A stretch of 47,197 bases of DNA from an uncultured Bacteroidales bacterium (GTDB lineage Bacteria; Bacteroidota; Bacteroidia; Bacteroidales; WCHB1-69): assembly GCA_946186495.1 (NCBI GenBank), contig CAMHNQ010000020.1, forward strand, positions 1 to 47,197, written 5' to 3'. Of this stretch, positions 10,801-19,521 are shown one piece after another. Numbering within the stretch: position 1 is the first letter of the stretch; the number at the start of each line of letters is the position of its first letter. The notes under the pieces are model-generated. The model searched no databases. It was not told the origin of the DNA and worked only from the letters and a program-made list of their open reading frames with translations. A program made the position numbers and the translations under genes.

Positions 10801-13800
10801 GCATTCTGCTCGCATTTGTTCTGATAGGTGGCCATCCAGGTTCGGGAGTGCTCGATGCCGCTTGTGTCTCTACGGGTCAGGGTTACCTTGGCATCCGGCT
10901 TGCTGTTGTCCTCCACCGTGAAGCTATCCACCGTCATGGTCGGGATCGTCGCCGGGTTGCAGCCGAGGTCTCTGACCTCTGTCCCGTTCTTGGCCGTGAT
11001 TACGGGCTTGGTCACCACGGTCACCGTTGCGCTGTCACGCAACGTCCATCCACAGAATTTCACGGTGGCATAGTATTTTTGGGTGGCAGAAGGGCTGACC
11101 TGTATCGTGTCGGCTAAACGATTGGTGGAAGCGGCAGCGTTATTATCCCAGGAGATACTCAAATCGAAGTCGCGTACGAGACGGATGTGGCCTTGATTAG
11201 AGGAATTTGTTCCACGTTTTGACTGAAGATAACCTTTGGGAATCCACAAACAGCCAAAATCGGCCAACTGTTTCGTACCTGTACTTGACCAATAAAATTC
11301 GTCACCCCAATTTGCATTCGGCAACTTGAGACCATCTACATCTTTAATGACTGGAAAAAGGGCGTACCACTGCCGTAGCTGCATCATGTCGGGAATATAC
11401 CAATAGTTGCTGGTGTCTATGTTCAGGGTTGCTAAAGGAGAATTGTTTACGCGAAGTAGCTTTCCTGTATTCACCATTCCATTGGCATATCCTGGCTGAC
11501 TTTCCCACTCGGTTCTGCCATATCCTGTATATCCATTAGGTGCAACATAAGTATCTGACGTCTGCCATGTAATCCATGTTACTGTATCATTTTTCGCAAC
11601 TGATGGGTATTTGTTCCTATCCATAGCCGGCAATAGCATAACTTTGCCGCTATTCTTCTCATTGTTGGGGTTGTTAAGGTCCTGCAATGCCACAGCCCAA
11701 CCCGAATAAGGATTATCAGGGTTAATATAGCAGACCACGCCTTGGGAACCGTCACGGAAAGTGATGATGTCACCGATATTATGGGGAACAGCTACCTGCG
11801 CAGAGGCGTTGTTTGTACTCAGGTCAAATGAGCAAACCGCACGAACATTTCGCGCTTTATCTACCGAAGTCTTGCTTGTTTTTATGATTTCCCCTTCTTG
11901 ACTTACATGATCTGCGTTTGAGCCATCGAAATCTGTTGAAGTCCAGTATCCTTTCTCAGTGCTATTGTCATTATCGAAAGGTATTTCACTAATAAGAGAA
12001 GAATTGTTGCTATTCAAGTAGGTTGTCAATGATTTCAACGTTTTGTTGATTACCAACCGCTGAGCGAACCACATACTCACTTCACCTGCAGCAGGCAAAT
12101 ACCAACCCTTATTGGATGTTGCGGTTGTCTGTGTCAAGGGATCATAGTGATAACAATTATAGGCTGCCGGTGCATTATTGTTATTCGCAGACGACAAAAT
12201 TTTGATGGTGTTGGTAAAGCCATCCGTGTCGTATGCCGCTTTGTAGATGGAATTGTTTAAAGTATTACCATCGTTAACACTATTGTTGTCGGCCCATACG
12301 CAGGCTTCCGAATAGGCATCCACCAGCGCCAACGCTTTTCCTTTACGATCATCGTTGGGATCCACATAAAAGACTACCCCTATGGGCGTGAGGGCATCTG
12401 CAGTGGCTCGCGCCAAGAAGGTGTCGGGACGGAGCACCAAGGTGTCGTATGGAGCCGCCGTGCCTTTCAAACACAGCACATCGCCCACGGCGGGGCGTAC
12501 TGTCTGCTCCATTTTGACGACAAGATTGGCGGTACCACTTTCACAAATCGCGGTGTCGGGATTATTCGTATGCAACACGGTGACGTGTACTCTCTCCACG
12601 CGACAGGTATTATTCACATGGGAGGAGGTGCTCTCCACCGTGGTGGATTCCGTGTAGGTGGCGCCCTCCCATTCAAAGGAGTTCAACACCAGGCTGTCTC
12701 TATCAACGGTAGTCATACCTTCCGGAACCCGCACCTCTATCTTCGTGCTGGCGCTCTGGTTGCAAGCATCCGTCACCGTGATGGTCACGCTGTCTGTGCT
12801 CGTGATGGAACCGTTTTCATGTGCGCTCGGACAGTAGATGCTTGGATTCAGGTTCCCTTCCGGGGTGCAATTGCCCGAAATGTCCACCAGCGAGCCAAGG
12901 GCTTGTCTGTTGGGTATGTAGTATTTACAGTCACCATCTGATGAGACATCCACGTATTCAACCAATTTATTGATGGTCGGGGGATCGTTTTTCATCAAAA
13001 TAGTGTCTGAAACTGTCTTTTGGCACCCGCTGCTGTCTTCCAAGATCAGCGTGACGGTGTAGATGGTGGTTTCGCAGCGTATCGGCATGGTGACCGTGGG
13101 CTCTGCCTGATACTCCGTTTCATTGAACGAGGCTCCTTGGTTAATGTCCCAATAGTATTTATAAGGAGCCTTGTCTATCGAGGTGATGTTCGCATGCAAG
13201 TGTTGCACATTAGCGTCAGGACAGATGGGAGAGGGCAACTCAAGCGTTACGGCGGGTCTCGGATTTCGTGTCACTATTTGCGTTCCGGTGCTGATACAGC
13301 CGTCAAGGGCGGTTACCGTCACCGAATAGGTTCCCGGCTCGATTACCGTCAGATAGGATTTGGTGTTGGGCAAAATGCCGTTGGAATTCGCCCACGTGTA
13401 TGATTTGGCATTCGGCTCCACGTGAAGAGTGGTGTTCTTGCCTTCACAAAACATGGTGTCGCCGGAGATGGAAACCGTTCCTTCCGTAAAGGGTAAGATC
13501 TCAATAGAGATACTGTCTTTGGTGACACCGCAAGAGGGATCCAGGCTGGAAGCGGTTAAATAATACTTGAAAACACCTGCTTGCGTGGGGGTTCCTGAAA
13601 TGACAGAGCCATTGTTTTCGGAGTGGAGGGTTACCCCGGCGGGCAAGTTACCTGAAGTCTCAAGGTTGTTGGTATAGAGAAGCGTAATGTAAACATTGGA
13701 GATGGAAGCCCCAAAACAGACGGTTTGGTTTTGGTTCGTGATCGTTAGCTCGGCACTGGGCTTCACGGTGACGGAGGTTTCGCCGGTGGCCAGACATCCG

Positions 13801-16800
13801 TTTTCCACCACTGTGGCCGTAAGGGTGTAGGTGCCGTGGGCAGTGGCACTGAATGTGGTGTCGTCTGCGTATGTAAACAATCCGGTGGCAGGTTCCACCG
13901 TCCAAGTGATGGTTGAACCACTGCTTGTGCCTGTTGCGGTGGTGGTGACGGGTGTAGAGCCACCAAGGCAAAAATCAGGCCAAGTGGCCGTCGGGGTCAC
14001 CGTCGGGCGCGCCGGAATGGTCACATCGACACTCTCCGTGGCGGTAAGACCGCACTTGTCGGTGGCCGTCAATGTGATGGTGACCACAGAATCATGGTCA
14101 ATCTGTTGGATATGGTCTCTGGAAGAAGGGGTCTGCGTCACCGTCACCAAAGTCGGGTCACAGTCTGAAAGGGTGTACCCGATCTCCGGTATATGATAAC
14201 GGCAAGTGCCGATAGGAATCGGATTGGGAACAGGGTTTGAAATCGTGATTTCAGGAGCCTGTTTCACCACGTGATAGACATAGCTCCAATACTTTTCCTT
14301 GCCTTCACAGTCTTCATATTCGTACGTGTAGGTAACGGTTCCGTCGCAGGTGAGATCGGCTGGTTCCACAACCGTGTTGTATAATGTGGGAATCAGCGTG
14401 TTGCCGCAACCATCTTGAACAACCGGCATAATGCTCGGCTTAATGGTGTGTGGCCTCACCGTGTCCTTTACGCAATGGATGGTAGAGGCCTGGTTAGCCG
14501 GTATATCCCAATCTGCGATGCGCACCTTGAATTTCTTGACCGCATTCACGTGGCACTCTGTCACATCGGCGTAATAGACCTCCACGGAGAAGTCGCCTCT
14601 GCAGGTGTCGGGCATCGTCAATTGGTGCGTGACCGTCGCACTATGGTCTGTCACGGTGGAAGAAACGGTTTCTCCGTTGAACACCCAGTTTAGTGTATAG
14701 GAATTGTTGTTGTAAATGTTGTCATTCACCGTCGCCGTGACCTCCAAAGGGGTTCCGCCACACAGGGTGTCTGTGGCGGCGGAGATTGTGATTTCAAAGG
14801 GCGGGTAGTTGGCGGTGGAGACATCGATTTTCGTCGGCACATCGCCCAATTGGCAGTTGCCGAGGATGGCGTGGATGTTGTAGGTGACGGAAGAGTCCGC
14901 GCTGTTGGTGATGGTGCACAAGATGTACTCTTGCGGATTGTTTTCGTTTGCCGTGTCGGGGGAGACGACAGCTGCGGCTTTTTTGTCCGGGGCATCCCAC
15001 AAGTATCTCACATCGTCGTTCGAGCTGGGCTTGATCACAAACGGAGAACCGCTGCACACGGTTTCGATAGGATTATCCCACGTGATTTCCACGGGGTTGA
15101 GGAACACGGCGGTGTCTTTGCTCACCACGCATTCGGAGCCGGTGACAACTTCCACGCGGTAGGCTCTGTGGGTGAGGTGGTGGACGGTGATGTGCGTTCC
15201 GGAACTGACCATCTGCCAGACGGTGTCGTTATATTGCATGGTTGTGGTGTCGAGTCCGATCACGCGGTAGGTGTAGTTGGGCATGCTGACGCCGTCGAGC
15301 TGGATATCGATGCTGCCGGGGGTGAGACAGGAGGCACTGTCGGGGGAGACCACCAGATCATGGCTCTCCTCCCTCCATTGGGCGTAAAGGTCTATGATGC
15401 TGTCGCTTTTGGAAGTGAGATTCAGAATCGCCTGCTGATCTGTGAAGGCCACTTCACCGTTGGGAGTTAAAGACCATCCCAAGAATTTGTGACACTGGTA
15501 AACATATCCGATTTTGGAAAGCTCCTGTTCCTCTCCGTATTTGAACACCTGATCGGGCATATCCCCCGTTACGCTGGGATCAGTCGTGTTTTTGTCAAAT
15601 TGGACGGTGTACTTAATCGGTTCCCAAACGGCATAGAAATAGTCGTAGGGGGTCACTTCGTCGGCTCCGACGCCGTAGGCACGGTAGAATTCGAGGCTGT
15701 CGGGGGCAAGGGTGGTGTAGTCTTTGGAGTAGTATTGTCCGTCTTCCGGATTGTACCAGAGACTGTTGACCGTGGTGGTGTCGCCCAGCAGCCTGTCTTC
15801 GAAAGTGGATTCCTGGCCGCTGCCCTCAGGACCATAGCCCTTTTTGTGCCAGCCCTTGTAGATGTAGCCTTCGCGGGTGCCGACCGACTCCGCAGAGGGG
15901 ATCGGCACCATCTTGTTGATGGTCAACGTGTCGGGCAGGTCGTAGCGCACCGTGTCCCCGTCAGGTTTTCCCCAGTTGCGATACCAGACGATAAACGTGT
16001 GGTTGTCCTCAAACGACTCCAACTCTGCACGAAGCCGATAGATATAAACCGCACTGTCTGATCCGATTGGGTTACGTTGGGCGTAAGGCAGATGCAGTGT
16101 GTAAGAGCCACCAGGATAAACTAAGACGAGGTTCCCACTGGCATCCAGACTGTCCACAAAGGCTCCCTCCAAAGAATTCCAGTTTTGGAGCACCCAATAA
16201 GCGAAAATCTTGTTGTGGGCAGCCGAGGTCGCGGCAGGTGCCGCCACCATCTTCGATTTGTCCAAATAGAGATTGGTGTCTTGTTTAGGCATGCTGCTGG
16301 GAATGCACTCGTCGCAAACGTATTGCACCTTCACGCCTTCGGCACCGTCCAATTTGTGCCGCCAACGGGCATACAGATCCAGCTTCTTGGTAATCCAGAA
16401 GCGGTCGCCTCCGTTATTGCCGATAGTATCGCTGTTGAAGGCGGTGCCGTTAACCGGATCATGAATGATTCCCCATCGGTCCATCGAGTCCGTCATATCC
16501 GCATTTTTGATGTAGGGAGTGGAGACGGATTGTTCCGTAAGGGCGGTGACCTCCGAGAAGAAACGATTCTGGTACTCAGGGTCGAGATACCAACCGCTGA
16601 ACTCGTACAGGTCACGCTGGCCCGTGGGCGCGCTGACTTTGCCGCCATAGCTGATACGGAAGTTCATGGTCTGGGCGGCGTTACCCCAGTTCAAACTCGG
16701 ATCCGTGCCCGCCTGCGGGTGCAAGAAAACGCGGTACTGTATCTGCCGCCACCGGGCATACACCACCAGATTGCCCATAGGCATGGTGCCGAAAGTGTAT

Positions 16801-19421
16801 TCTCTTGTGCAAGCTTCGTCCATATACCAACCGTCGAACACAAATCCCACCTCGTTTTGCGGGAGTTTCGGCACGTAGGAGTTGAGACTGTCAATATTCG
16901 CACCATGTGTCACGCCTGTTAAAAGGCGCAAAGGGGTGTTGCTGCTGTTGTTTTGCAACTCGTCTCCGTTGCCGTCCAGATAAACTCCGTCTCTGAACGT
17001 GATGCTGTAGGATTTGCGAAGGTAGTGATAGTTGAGTATGTAATAAGAAGTACCGTTGTGTCCGGTAAAAGTGCTTGCATCATAGGTGTATCCGTCAAAT
17101 GAAGGAGCCTTTTCTTGCAGGAGATTATAGTTGTTCTGTCCGGCTCTCGTGTGAATGGAGTCCGATGGCTCGTCGGGATAAGTTCCGTCGGAATCGGCAA
17201 AATAGATATAAAAAGTCGTATTGCAATAGGTTGGTGCATATCTGGCCAGCAGCAGATTGGCCGTGGAATCGTCCAGACGGCCCAATACTTGTTCATCCAG
17301 AATACGCACCTCCCCTTTCAAGGTGTTTCCGCCAGTGCCGTTGCCCGTCCCGTTCTCTCCGGGAACAAAAGCCTTTGCTGTGGACATCAAAAACCAGCTG
17401 ACATATTTGCTCCCTGAGACGGTGATGTTGTTATGCGTCGGCCATCGGTCTCTGATGTCCTCTCCATAATAGGCGGTTAGCGGGTAGTAGTAGAAGCGAT
17501 AGGAACCCCAGGAATCATAATTGAGGGGTGTGCTGCCGAAAACTTGGGGGATCGCGTTAAGGGTAACAATGTTGCCGGAGTTCCAGTTTCCCAAAAGATA
17601 TTCATTTTGCACGTTTCCCAAACCAGGTGCTTCCGGATGTGTGGAACTGCCTATGCTTGTTCCTGTATAAGCCTCGGTTCCGTTGGCGTTTGTCCGTACC
17701 ACATAGAGTTTCACCTTGTATTTCATGCGGTCGAAATAGATGTTGACCACTGCTTTGCCGTCGGTGGTCACCGCCTGGTCCACGATAGGATTTACCGTGG
17801 AAAGTGTGAAACCTGTATAGGGGTCCGACTCTTGACCGTTGAGAACCCACTTGATGCCGCCCAGCTTTTTCCCGTTCACGGTCACGTAGTCCAAATCGCC
17901 TTCCTTGCCTGTGACGATGGCCTGGCTTGCGATGGAATAGCCCACGTCGCCTTCAAGCGAGAAGGATTCCGCGAAGTCATACCCGTTTCGAGCCACATTC
18001 TGCCGCCATACGATAATCGTGTAATAGGCATTTTCCTTGGCCGCCCATTTGGCGTGGATAATGGTGTCTTGATTGAGGTAGCCTTTGAACTCGAACGGGA
18101 TGTTAAAGTCGGGATCAGTGTACCATCCGTCAAAAGTGTAGCCGAATCGGGTGGGGGGCGCGGGCTGGGCTTCCGACAGCGTGTCGCCCGTAATCCCTTC
18201 AATTTCATTCGATTTGAGGAATTTGGGAGCCGTATAGGTAGCTCCTTTGCCGTTCTCATCAAACACCAACCAATAGCCGTAGGCCAAATCTTCCACAAAA
18301 GTGACATCCCCTTTGATTTTGATGGGCGTACCGTTCGGATACACGTCATTCGGTTGCGCACCCTCCACAATATTCGTATCACCCTTCCATAGTAGCCAGC
18401 CCTGAAAATTCGCATTGACATCGGTCGGAATATACGACTCGTTGACCACATAGTCTTGTGTAGGGCTGTCGTTGGGAAGATACAACACCTCTTCCACTCC
18501 AATGATGACACTGGCGTTTCTCTGGCTGCGGTAATAGATATTGTGGGCTTTCAGCAACACCGCATAGAACATCATCGTGTCGCCCAGATCTCGCTCAATC
18601 TCATGCCCGTTCTTAAGACTGTCATAGACAATCGCACGCACCACATCGATGGTCATACGGTCGGAAGCAGCGGCGGTATAGTTCCTTTTCCGGGACCAAC
18701 CGAAGAAATGAGTTCCTTTTGGCACATCCTTGCCACCTGGCGAATAGATAAGGCGCGTCAGAAATTTGCCGTTGTGGATGGTGTCGGCACGCTTCACCAG
18801 CATGTAAAGGGTGTCATAACAAAGGGAATCCGGGGATTCGTAGTGGTCATTATGCAGGGTTCTGACGAGGGCCACCACCATACGGTTCTTTCCGTTGGGG
18901 GTGCCGATCACATACACGGAGAAGTGTTTGGCGGGGAAGGTCACGGTGTTGTTCACCGAGACCACGGTGGTCACATATTCGCGGCCCTCTTCGGTTTCGT
19001 GGAAAATGTCGAGTTTTCTGCCGTTGCCGAAACCGGGATCGGTGATGGTCACCTGGGCGGGTTGCCCGTAGGCGGGCTGCCACTCCTGGTTGTGCTCGTC
19101 GGTGAGGGTGATGTCGTAGGCGGCAAGCATGGGGTTGCCCTCCTCGTCATCGCGCTCCACGGGGATCACGCGCACGCGCGCGTGCGAAGGCATGCGGCCC
19201 GTCACCGTGAAATCCACGGCGGCCCCGTCTTTGGTGATGCTGCAGCTCTTTTGTTGATGGAGCGGAGGGGTGACGCCGTCTTGCGCCATCACGCGATAAT
19301 TCCCTCCTGCGACAAGCAGGAGAATGGCCCCGAGGGTAATAATGATTCTCTTAGTGGGTGCTTTCAGCCGTTGCAATGGATGCATCGTTTTCTGTCGAAC
19401 TAAAAAACCATTAACGTCCAT
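1212..19421 (-). CDS. Giant secreted adhesin-like protein (6069 aa) with MBG array and FISUMP end
   Basis: Order from the N-terminus: signal peptide, best started at the in-frame Met13 (19385), with a hydrophobic core and a cut near VMA/Q; Listeria-Bacteroides (InlB-B) repeats at about residues 377-460, 800-955 and 1270-1350 (FDGWYTDPDF, FDGWYMDEAC, FSGWYLDPEY); a PKD/HYR-like Cys-containing region at about 1350-2300; two DUF1566/Lcl-like modules at about 2327-2757 (GWYLPAAGEVSMW, YWYIPDMMQLRQW); about 33 MBG-type repeats at about 2884-5770 (signature TYDGTALT); and a FISUMP domain in the last about 200 residues. No type IX sorting domain or LPXTG motif is seen. Such proteins are thought to be surface or matrix components; binding target unknown. 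It lies 237 bp downstream of the second giant gene in the same direction. Start uncertain by 12 codons. Confidence 0.9.
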   Translation of the reverse strand: MDVNGFLVRQKTMHPLQRLKAPTKRIIITLGAILLLVAGGNYRVMAQDGVTPPLHQQKSCSITKDGAAVDFTVTGRMPSHARVRVIPVERDDEEGNPMLAAYDITLTDEHNQEWQPAYGQPAQVTITDPGFGNGRKLDIFHETEEGREYVTTVVSVNNTVTFPAKHFSVYVIGTPNGKNRMVVALVRTLHNDHYESPDSLCYDTLYMLVKRADTIHNGKFLTRLIYSPGGKDVPKGTHFFGWSRKRNYTAAASDRMTIDVVRAIVYDSLKNGHEIERDLGDTMMFYAVLLKAHNIYYRSQRNASVIIGVEEVLYLPNDSPTQDYVVNESYIPTDVNANFQGWLLWKGDTNIVEGAQPNDVYPNGTPIKIKGDVTFVEDLAYGYWLVFDENGKGATYTAPKFLKSNEIEGITGDTLSEAQPAPPTRFGYTFDGWYTDPDFNIPFEFKGYLNQDTIIHAKWAAKENAYYTIIVWRQNVARNGYDFAESFSLEGDVGYSIASQAIVTGKEGDLDYVTVNGKKLGGIKWVLNGQESDPYTGFTLSTVNPIVDQAVTTDGKAVVNIYFDRMKYKVKLYVVRTNANGTEAYTGTSIGSSTHPEAPGLGNVQNEYLLGNWNSGNIVTLNAIPQVFGSTPLNYDSWGSYRFYYYPLTAYYGEDIRDRWPTHNNITVSGSKYVSWFLMSTAKAFVPGENGTGNGTGGNTLKGEVRILDEQVLGRLDDSTANLLLARYAPTYCNTTFYIYFADSDGTYPDEPSDSIHTRAGQNNYNLLQEKAPSFDGYTYDASTFTGHNGTSYYILNYHYLRKSYSITFRDGVYLDGNGDELQNNSSNTPLRLLTGVTHGANIDSLNSYVPKLPQNEVGFVFDGWYMDEACTREYTFGTMPMGNLVVYARWRQIQYRVFLHPQAGTDPSLNWGNAAQTMNFRISYGGKVSAPTGQRDLYEFSGWYLDPEYQNRFFSEVTALTEQSVSTPYIKNADMTDSMDRWGIIHDPVNGTAFNSDTIGNNGGDRFWITKKLDLYARWRHKLDGAEGVKVQYVCDECIPSSMPKQDTNLYLDKSKMVAAPAATSAAHNKIFAYWVLQNWNSLEGAFVDSLDASGNLVLVYPGGSYTLHLPYAQRNPIGSDSAVYIYRLRAELESFEDNHTFIVWYRNWGKPDGDTVRYDLPDTLTINKMVPIPSAESVGTREGYIYKGWHKKGYGPEGSGQESTFEDRLLGDTTTVNSLWYNPEDGQYYSKDYTTLAPDSLEFYRAYGVGADEVTPYDYFYAVWEPIKYTVQFDKNTTDPSVTGDMPDQVFKYGEEQELSKIGYVYQCHKFLGWSLTPNGEVAFTDQQAILNLTSKSDSIIDLYAQWREESHDLVVSPDSASCLTPGSIDIQLDGVSMPNYTYRVIGLDTTTMQYNDTVWQMVSSGTHITVHHLTHRAYRVEVVTGSECVVSKDTAVFLNPVEITWDNPIETVCSGSPFVIKPSSNDDVRYLWDAPDKKAAAVVSPDTANENNPQEYILCTITNSADSSVTYNIHAILGNCQLGDVPTKIDVSTANYPPFEITISAATDTLCGGTPLEVTATVNDNIYNNNSYTLNWVFNGETVSSTVTDHSATVTHQLTMPDTCRGDFSVEVYYADVTECHVNAVKKFKVRIADWDIPANQASTIHCVKDTVRPHTIKPSIMPVVQDGCGNTLIPTLYNTVVEPADLTCDGTVTYTYEYEDCEGKEKYWSYVYHVVKQAPEITISNPVPNPIPIGTCRYHIPEIGYTLSDCDPTLVTVTQTPSSRDHIQQIDHDSVVTITLTATDKCGLTATESVDVTIPARPTVTPTATWPDFCLGGSTPVTTTATGTSSGSTITWTVEPATGLFTYADDTTFSATAHGTYTLTATVVENGCLATGETSVTVKPSAELTITNQNQTVCFGASISNVYITLLYTNNLETSGNLPAGVTLHSENNGSVISGTPTQAGVFKYYLTASSLDPSCGVTKDSISIEILPFTEGTVSISGDTMFCEGKNTTLHVEPNAKSYTWANSNGILPNTKSYLTVIEPGTYSVTVTALDGCISTGTQIVTRNPRPAVTLELPSPICPDANVQHLHANITSIDKAPYKYYWDINQGASFNETEYQAEPTVTMPIRCETTIYTVTLILEDSSGCQKTVSDTILMKNDPPTINKLVEYVDVSSDGDCKYYIPNRQALGSLVDISGNCTPEGNLNPSIYCPSAHENGSITSTDSVTITVTDACNQSASTKIEVRVPEGMTTVDRDSLVLNSFEWEGATYTESTTVESTSSHVNNTCRVERVHVTVLHTNNPDTAICESGTANLVVKMEQTVRPAVGDVLCLKGTAAPYDTLVLRPDTFLARATADALTPIGVVFYVDPNDDRKGKALALVDAYSEACVWADNNSVNDGNTLNNSIYKAAYDTDGFTNTIKILSSANNNNAPAAYNCYHYDPLTQTTATSNKGWYLPAAGEVSMWFAQRLVINKTLKSLTTYLNSNNSSLISEIPFDNDNSTEKGYWTSTDFDGSNADHVSQEGEIIKTSKTSVDKARNVRAVCSFDLSTNNASAQVAVPHNIGDIITFRDGSQGVVCYINPDNPYSGWAVALQDLNNPNNEKNSGKVMLLPAMDRNKYPSVAKNDTVTWITWQTSDTYVAPNGYTGYGRTEWESQPGYANGMVNTGKLLRVNNSPLATLNIDTSNYWYIPDMMQLRQWYALFPVIKDVDGLKLPNANWGDEFYWSSTGTKQLADFGCLWIPKGYLQSKRGTNSSNQGHIRLVRDFDLSISWDNNAAASTNRLADTIQVSPSATQKYYATVKFCGWTLRDSATVTVVTKPVITAKNGTEVRDLGCNPATIPTMTVDSFTVEDNSKPDAKVTLTRRDTSGIEHSRTWMATYQNKCEQNADTVRVTYRWCELSVKAKDSTKVFDGEALPATFVCTPSGTTPTVRYKVQNADESWPDEYTTDIPSITHAGSLTYLVETTVGSCNCTVTDTATLTITKRPVTFTATSEEKSYTGSEITINNLTVNSGENAGLVNGHTHNATFSASGTEAGEYTGTITAANNVTIMSGDNDVTASYDISVVNGKLTITKTNAEFTISLANDEYVYNATARHNTKTASSTATTGTTTYSYSFEPNGTYVSDLSSLTKTDVGEYTIYVKGENPNYEKVAMTTSKLTITKRPVTFTATDEVKTYTGSLITINNLTVNSGENEGLVDGHTHNVTFSASGTEAGEYTGTITAASDVTIMSGNNNVTANYDISVENGKLTITKTSDNFTISLANDEYEYDATAHHNTKTASSTAISGTTTYSYSFEQNGTYVSDLSSLTKTEAGEYTLYVKGVNPNYLNVATTTAKLTITKKAITITAGSDTKVYNGSALTKNSFTNTDLANGDQIENVTVTGSQTLVGSSHNDPSAAVIKNASGEDVTSSYDVTYVNGTLEVTRKAVTLTAKGANKPYDGTALTEGDFTVSALESGDAHTFSVTMTSTSTITQHGTQPNVIATVDGVQVTTNNPTAVGNYMVTTVDGSLTISKKAITITADNASKIYDGTALTKNSFTNTDLASGDHIESVTVTGSQTVVGSSHNVPSAAVIKNANNVDVTSSYDIAYANGTLEVTRKAVTITAGSDTKVYNSSPLTKNSYSNTPLASDDHIESVTVTGSQTVVGSSNNVPSVAVIKNSNDVDVTSSYNISYVNGTLEVTRKEVTITANSANQTYDGTALTEGGFTATALETGDTHTFVVAMTPTSTITNYGTQPNVIATVDGMTVTTGAQTEVGNYLVTTMNGTLTISKKAITITADNASKVYNSLPLTKNTYTNTETDLAEGDHIESVTVTGSQTAAGTSENVPSDAVILNSNNDNVTSSYNITYVNGTLEVTRKAVTITALNANKTFDGAALTEGGFTATPLEPEDTHTFLVAMTSSSTITNYGTQPNVIATVDGETVTTNNPTAVGNYMVTTVDGLLSISKRDVTVTAQSHVFAYDGTTTFTWPHYNVDGLVGSDAINAVVTGSITFPSESPVTNELTSYEFTTGTPGNYNVTKKNGELTMSNASNAITITAASQTWTYDGNAHQNATVTITAGELIGNNTLVATASGSVRNVSETAAGNNPVSQGYKVMHGNEDVTANYAITTEAGTLTITKKAITITAGSGEKVYDGTALTNNSYTNTDLANGDYIESVTVTGSRTAAGTNPNVPSAAVIKNGSGEDVTSSYDITYVNGTLKVNPKEVTITALDANKTYDGTALTKGGFTVSALESGDAHTFSVTMTSTSTITQYGTKPNVIATVDGVQVTTNNPTAVGNYMVTTVDGTLTISQMAITITADNALKIYDGTALTKNSFTNTDLADGDAIVSVTVNGSQTVVGSSHNVPSAAVIKNANNVDVTSSYDIAYANGTLEVTRKAVTITAGSDTKVYNSSPLTKNSYSNTPLASDDHIESVTVTGSQTVVGSSNNVPSVAVIKNSNDVDVTSSYNISYVNGTLEVTRKEVTITANSANQTYDGTALTEGGFTATALETGDTHTFVVAMTPTSTITNYGTQPNVIATVDGMTVTTGAQTEVGNYLVTTATGTLTIHPKPVTLTAKSQEFTYDGTAHSNNGYKVVGLVGSDSIHAVVTGSITFPTQSPVTNTLASYEFITGVSDNYIVTTANGQLTMTKAEVAITITAASQAWTYDGNAHSNSAVSVTSGALLSGDQLVASASGSVTNVSETADSNNIVNEGYKIMHGTQDVTENYVITPVNGKLTINPKGATVKAQNNTFVYSGTAQSWPQYVVSGLVGSDAITATITSNITFPSQSPVPNVVDSYSFTTGTASNYTVSLEPGQLTMVNAAVPITITAASQEWTYDGAAHSNDRVKVTSGTLLTGDSLVATATGSVTSVADNATSNNPIAPGYKVMHGTEDVTANYVFTTQFGKLTIKPKAVTVTANSDAFTYDGTAHSNNGYVVNGLVGSDAISAVVTGSITFPSQSPATNTLTSYQFTAGTPGNYSVTKVNGQLTMTPANVPITITAASDSKIYDGTALTNATVTVTSGSLLPGDSLVANANGSVTNVADVTTGNNPVAPGYKIMHGTQDVTANYTITRTAGTLEITPRTVTVSVADKTVEYNGALQNGNTTCTFENVVAGQTATIGYTAANGLMPSETPYNNSSYADNFIVMAGTTDVTSNYTLTEQTTGKLTIKNRTNKYSITVVAKSNTGNVYDGSVKSASGFQTLVFSYNNNPFTVSGLTTSNPSSANVCELANTISGTAVVNDAQGNDVTSQFNVTTLNGVLEILKRPVTVSVADKTVDYNGSLQYGSTDYTFSNVVSGQTATIDYLAANGTTESPTPYNNGSYGSNFKVMSGETNVTSNYTLTLMKKGKLKIDPAPLTVTAKDSTKTYDGMALQASFTFESNESQPSILYKVKNGDTWSDYTTDLPSITNAGSLTYLVEASIATYTTTDTATLTITKRDVHLTSMDSTRIYNGNTLRYDSVKVTGNGFVNGEGATFTVTGSQLLPGSTPNVFDYTLNPGTLADNYIITKSYGTLHVDERPDSLLYPITVVSNSNPVATGLPIFYDGLKHSASDFVTLTFTTEDGHPYTVTGLTANVSGFDAGTYPNTIHGNPTVLDEHGHDVTDQFYTELVKGTLVIRKRPVTITVPSEHATMMYNGDSLKVDFENIDITTLADRDTLKSGYVISEGYTAGTYHCNDGFFMATDMTGVASQHNFSIIHGASDEYSAGNSMTNYRPKFQVTLTITKRPLEITASSAEKVYDGAPLTLTESDYTLTSGTTIAPSDTLMITRSGAQACVGESANHITSVTILHKGDWVDVTSSYNITTVDGLLKVTAESTGLTCPETLTITLAEGTYDTLVPQSLLGTPSHDLLYAGVASVSNDLDEQNPLTVGTHTIKWILYDTCHTAMDSCYQTVVVNFSPCEGVTYHGHFYDAKRIGYQCWMTENLRNETDAEGLPIANRHAYKEIPENLDKFGYLYSWYSAMNVPEGDDTAIPADSIGDNGRPYVQGICPDGWAVGDHQDFSVLFDTVNNTTLLKDAGDGYWLPEFGGTLPNSGFNARANGLFNSAAHRFEDLLTGAHFWMPETGTADGTAANAVLQYYCSDGLFQQNPKGDLKGVRCIRKVAP
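5851..6470. repeat. 620-bp perfect direct repeat, copy 1
   Basis: Identical to 8182-8801 at every base I compared, with an offset of 2331 bp (777 codons, so the frame is kept). Flanks are still similar but diverged, which suggests a duplication of several MBG units followed by local homogenisation. Confidence 0.9.
8182..8801. repeat. 620-bp perfect direct repeat, copy 2
   Basis: Second copy of the 620-bp block at 5851-6470. Recombination between the two would remove or add 777 residues without a frameshift. The pair is also a place where short-read assembly could collapse or expand the gene. Confidence 0.9.
11150..12440 (-). other. AT-richer island encoding two DUF1566/Lcl-like modules
   Basis: Residues about 2327-2757 of the 6069-aa protein. 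Two modules each have a VGDVLCLKG or IGDIITFRDG opening, a GWYLPAAGE or YWYIPDMMQ core, and a closing ARNVRAVCSFDL or GHIRLVRDFDL. This resembles DUF1566 (Lcl C-terminal) domains, which share the FISUMP-like fold. The DNA is visibly richer in A and T than the GC-rich MBG DNA on one side and the PKD-like DNA on the other, suggesting separate acquisition. Confidence 0.6.
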
Positions 19422-19521
19422 ATATCAAATAATTTTATTCAATTTTAATAAACAACATACAAATTTTTGACTATCAATGCTTTAGTGACAGCCAAAAAAT
19501 GCCCTAAATTATCTCAAACGG

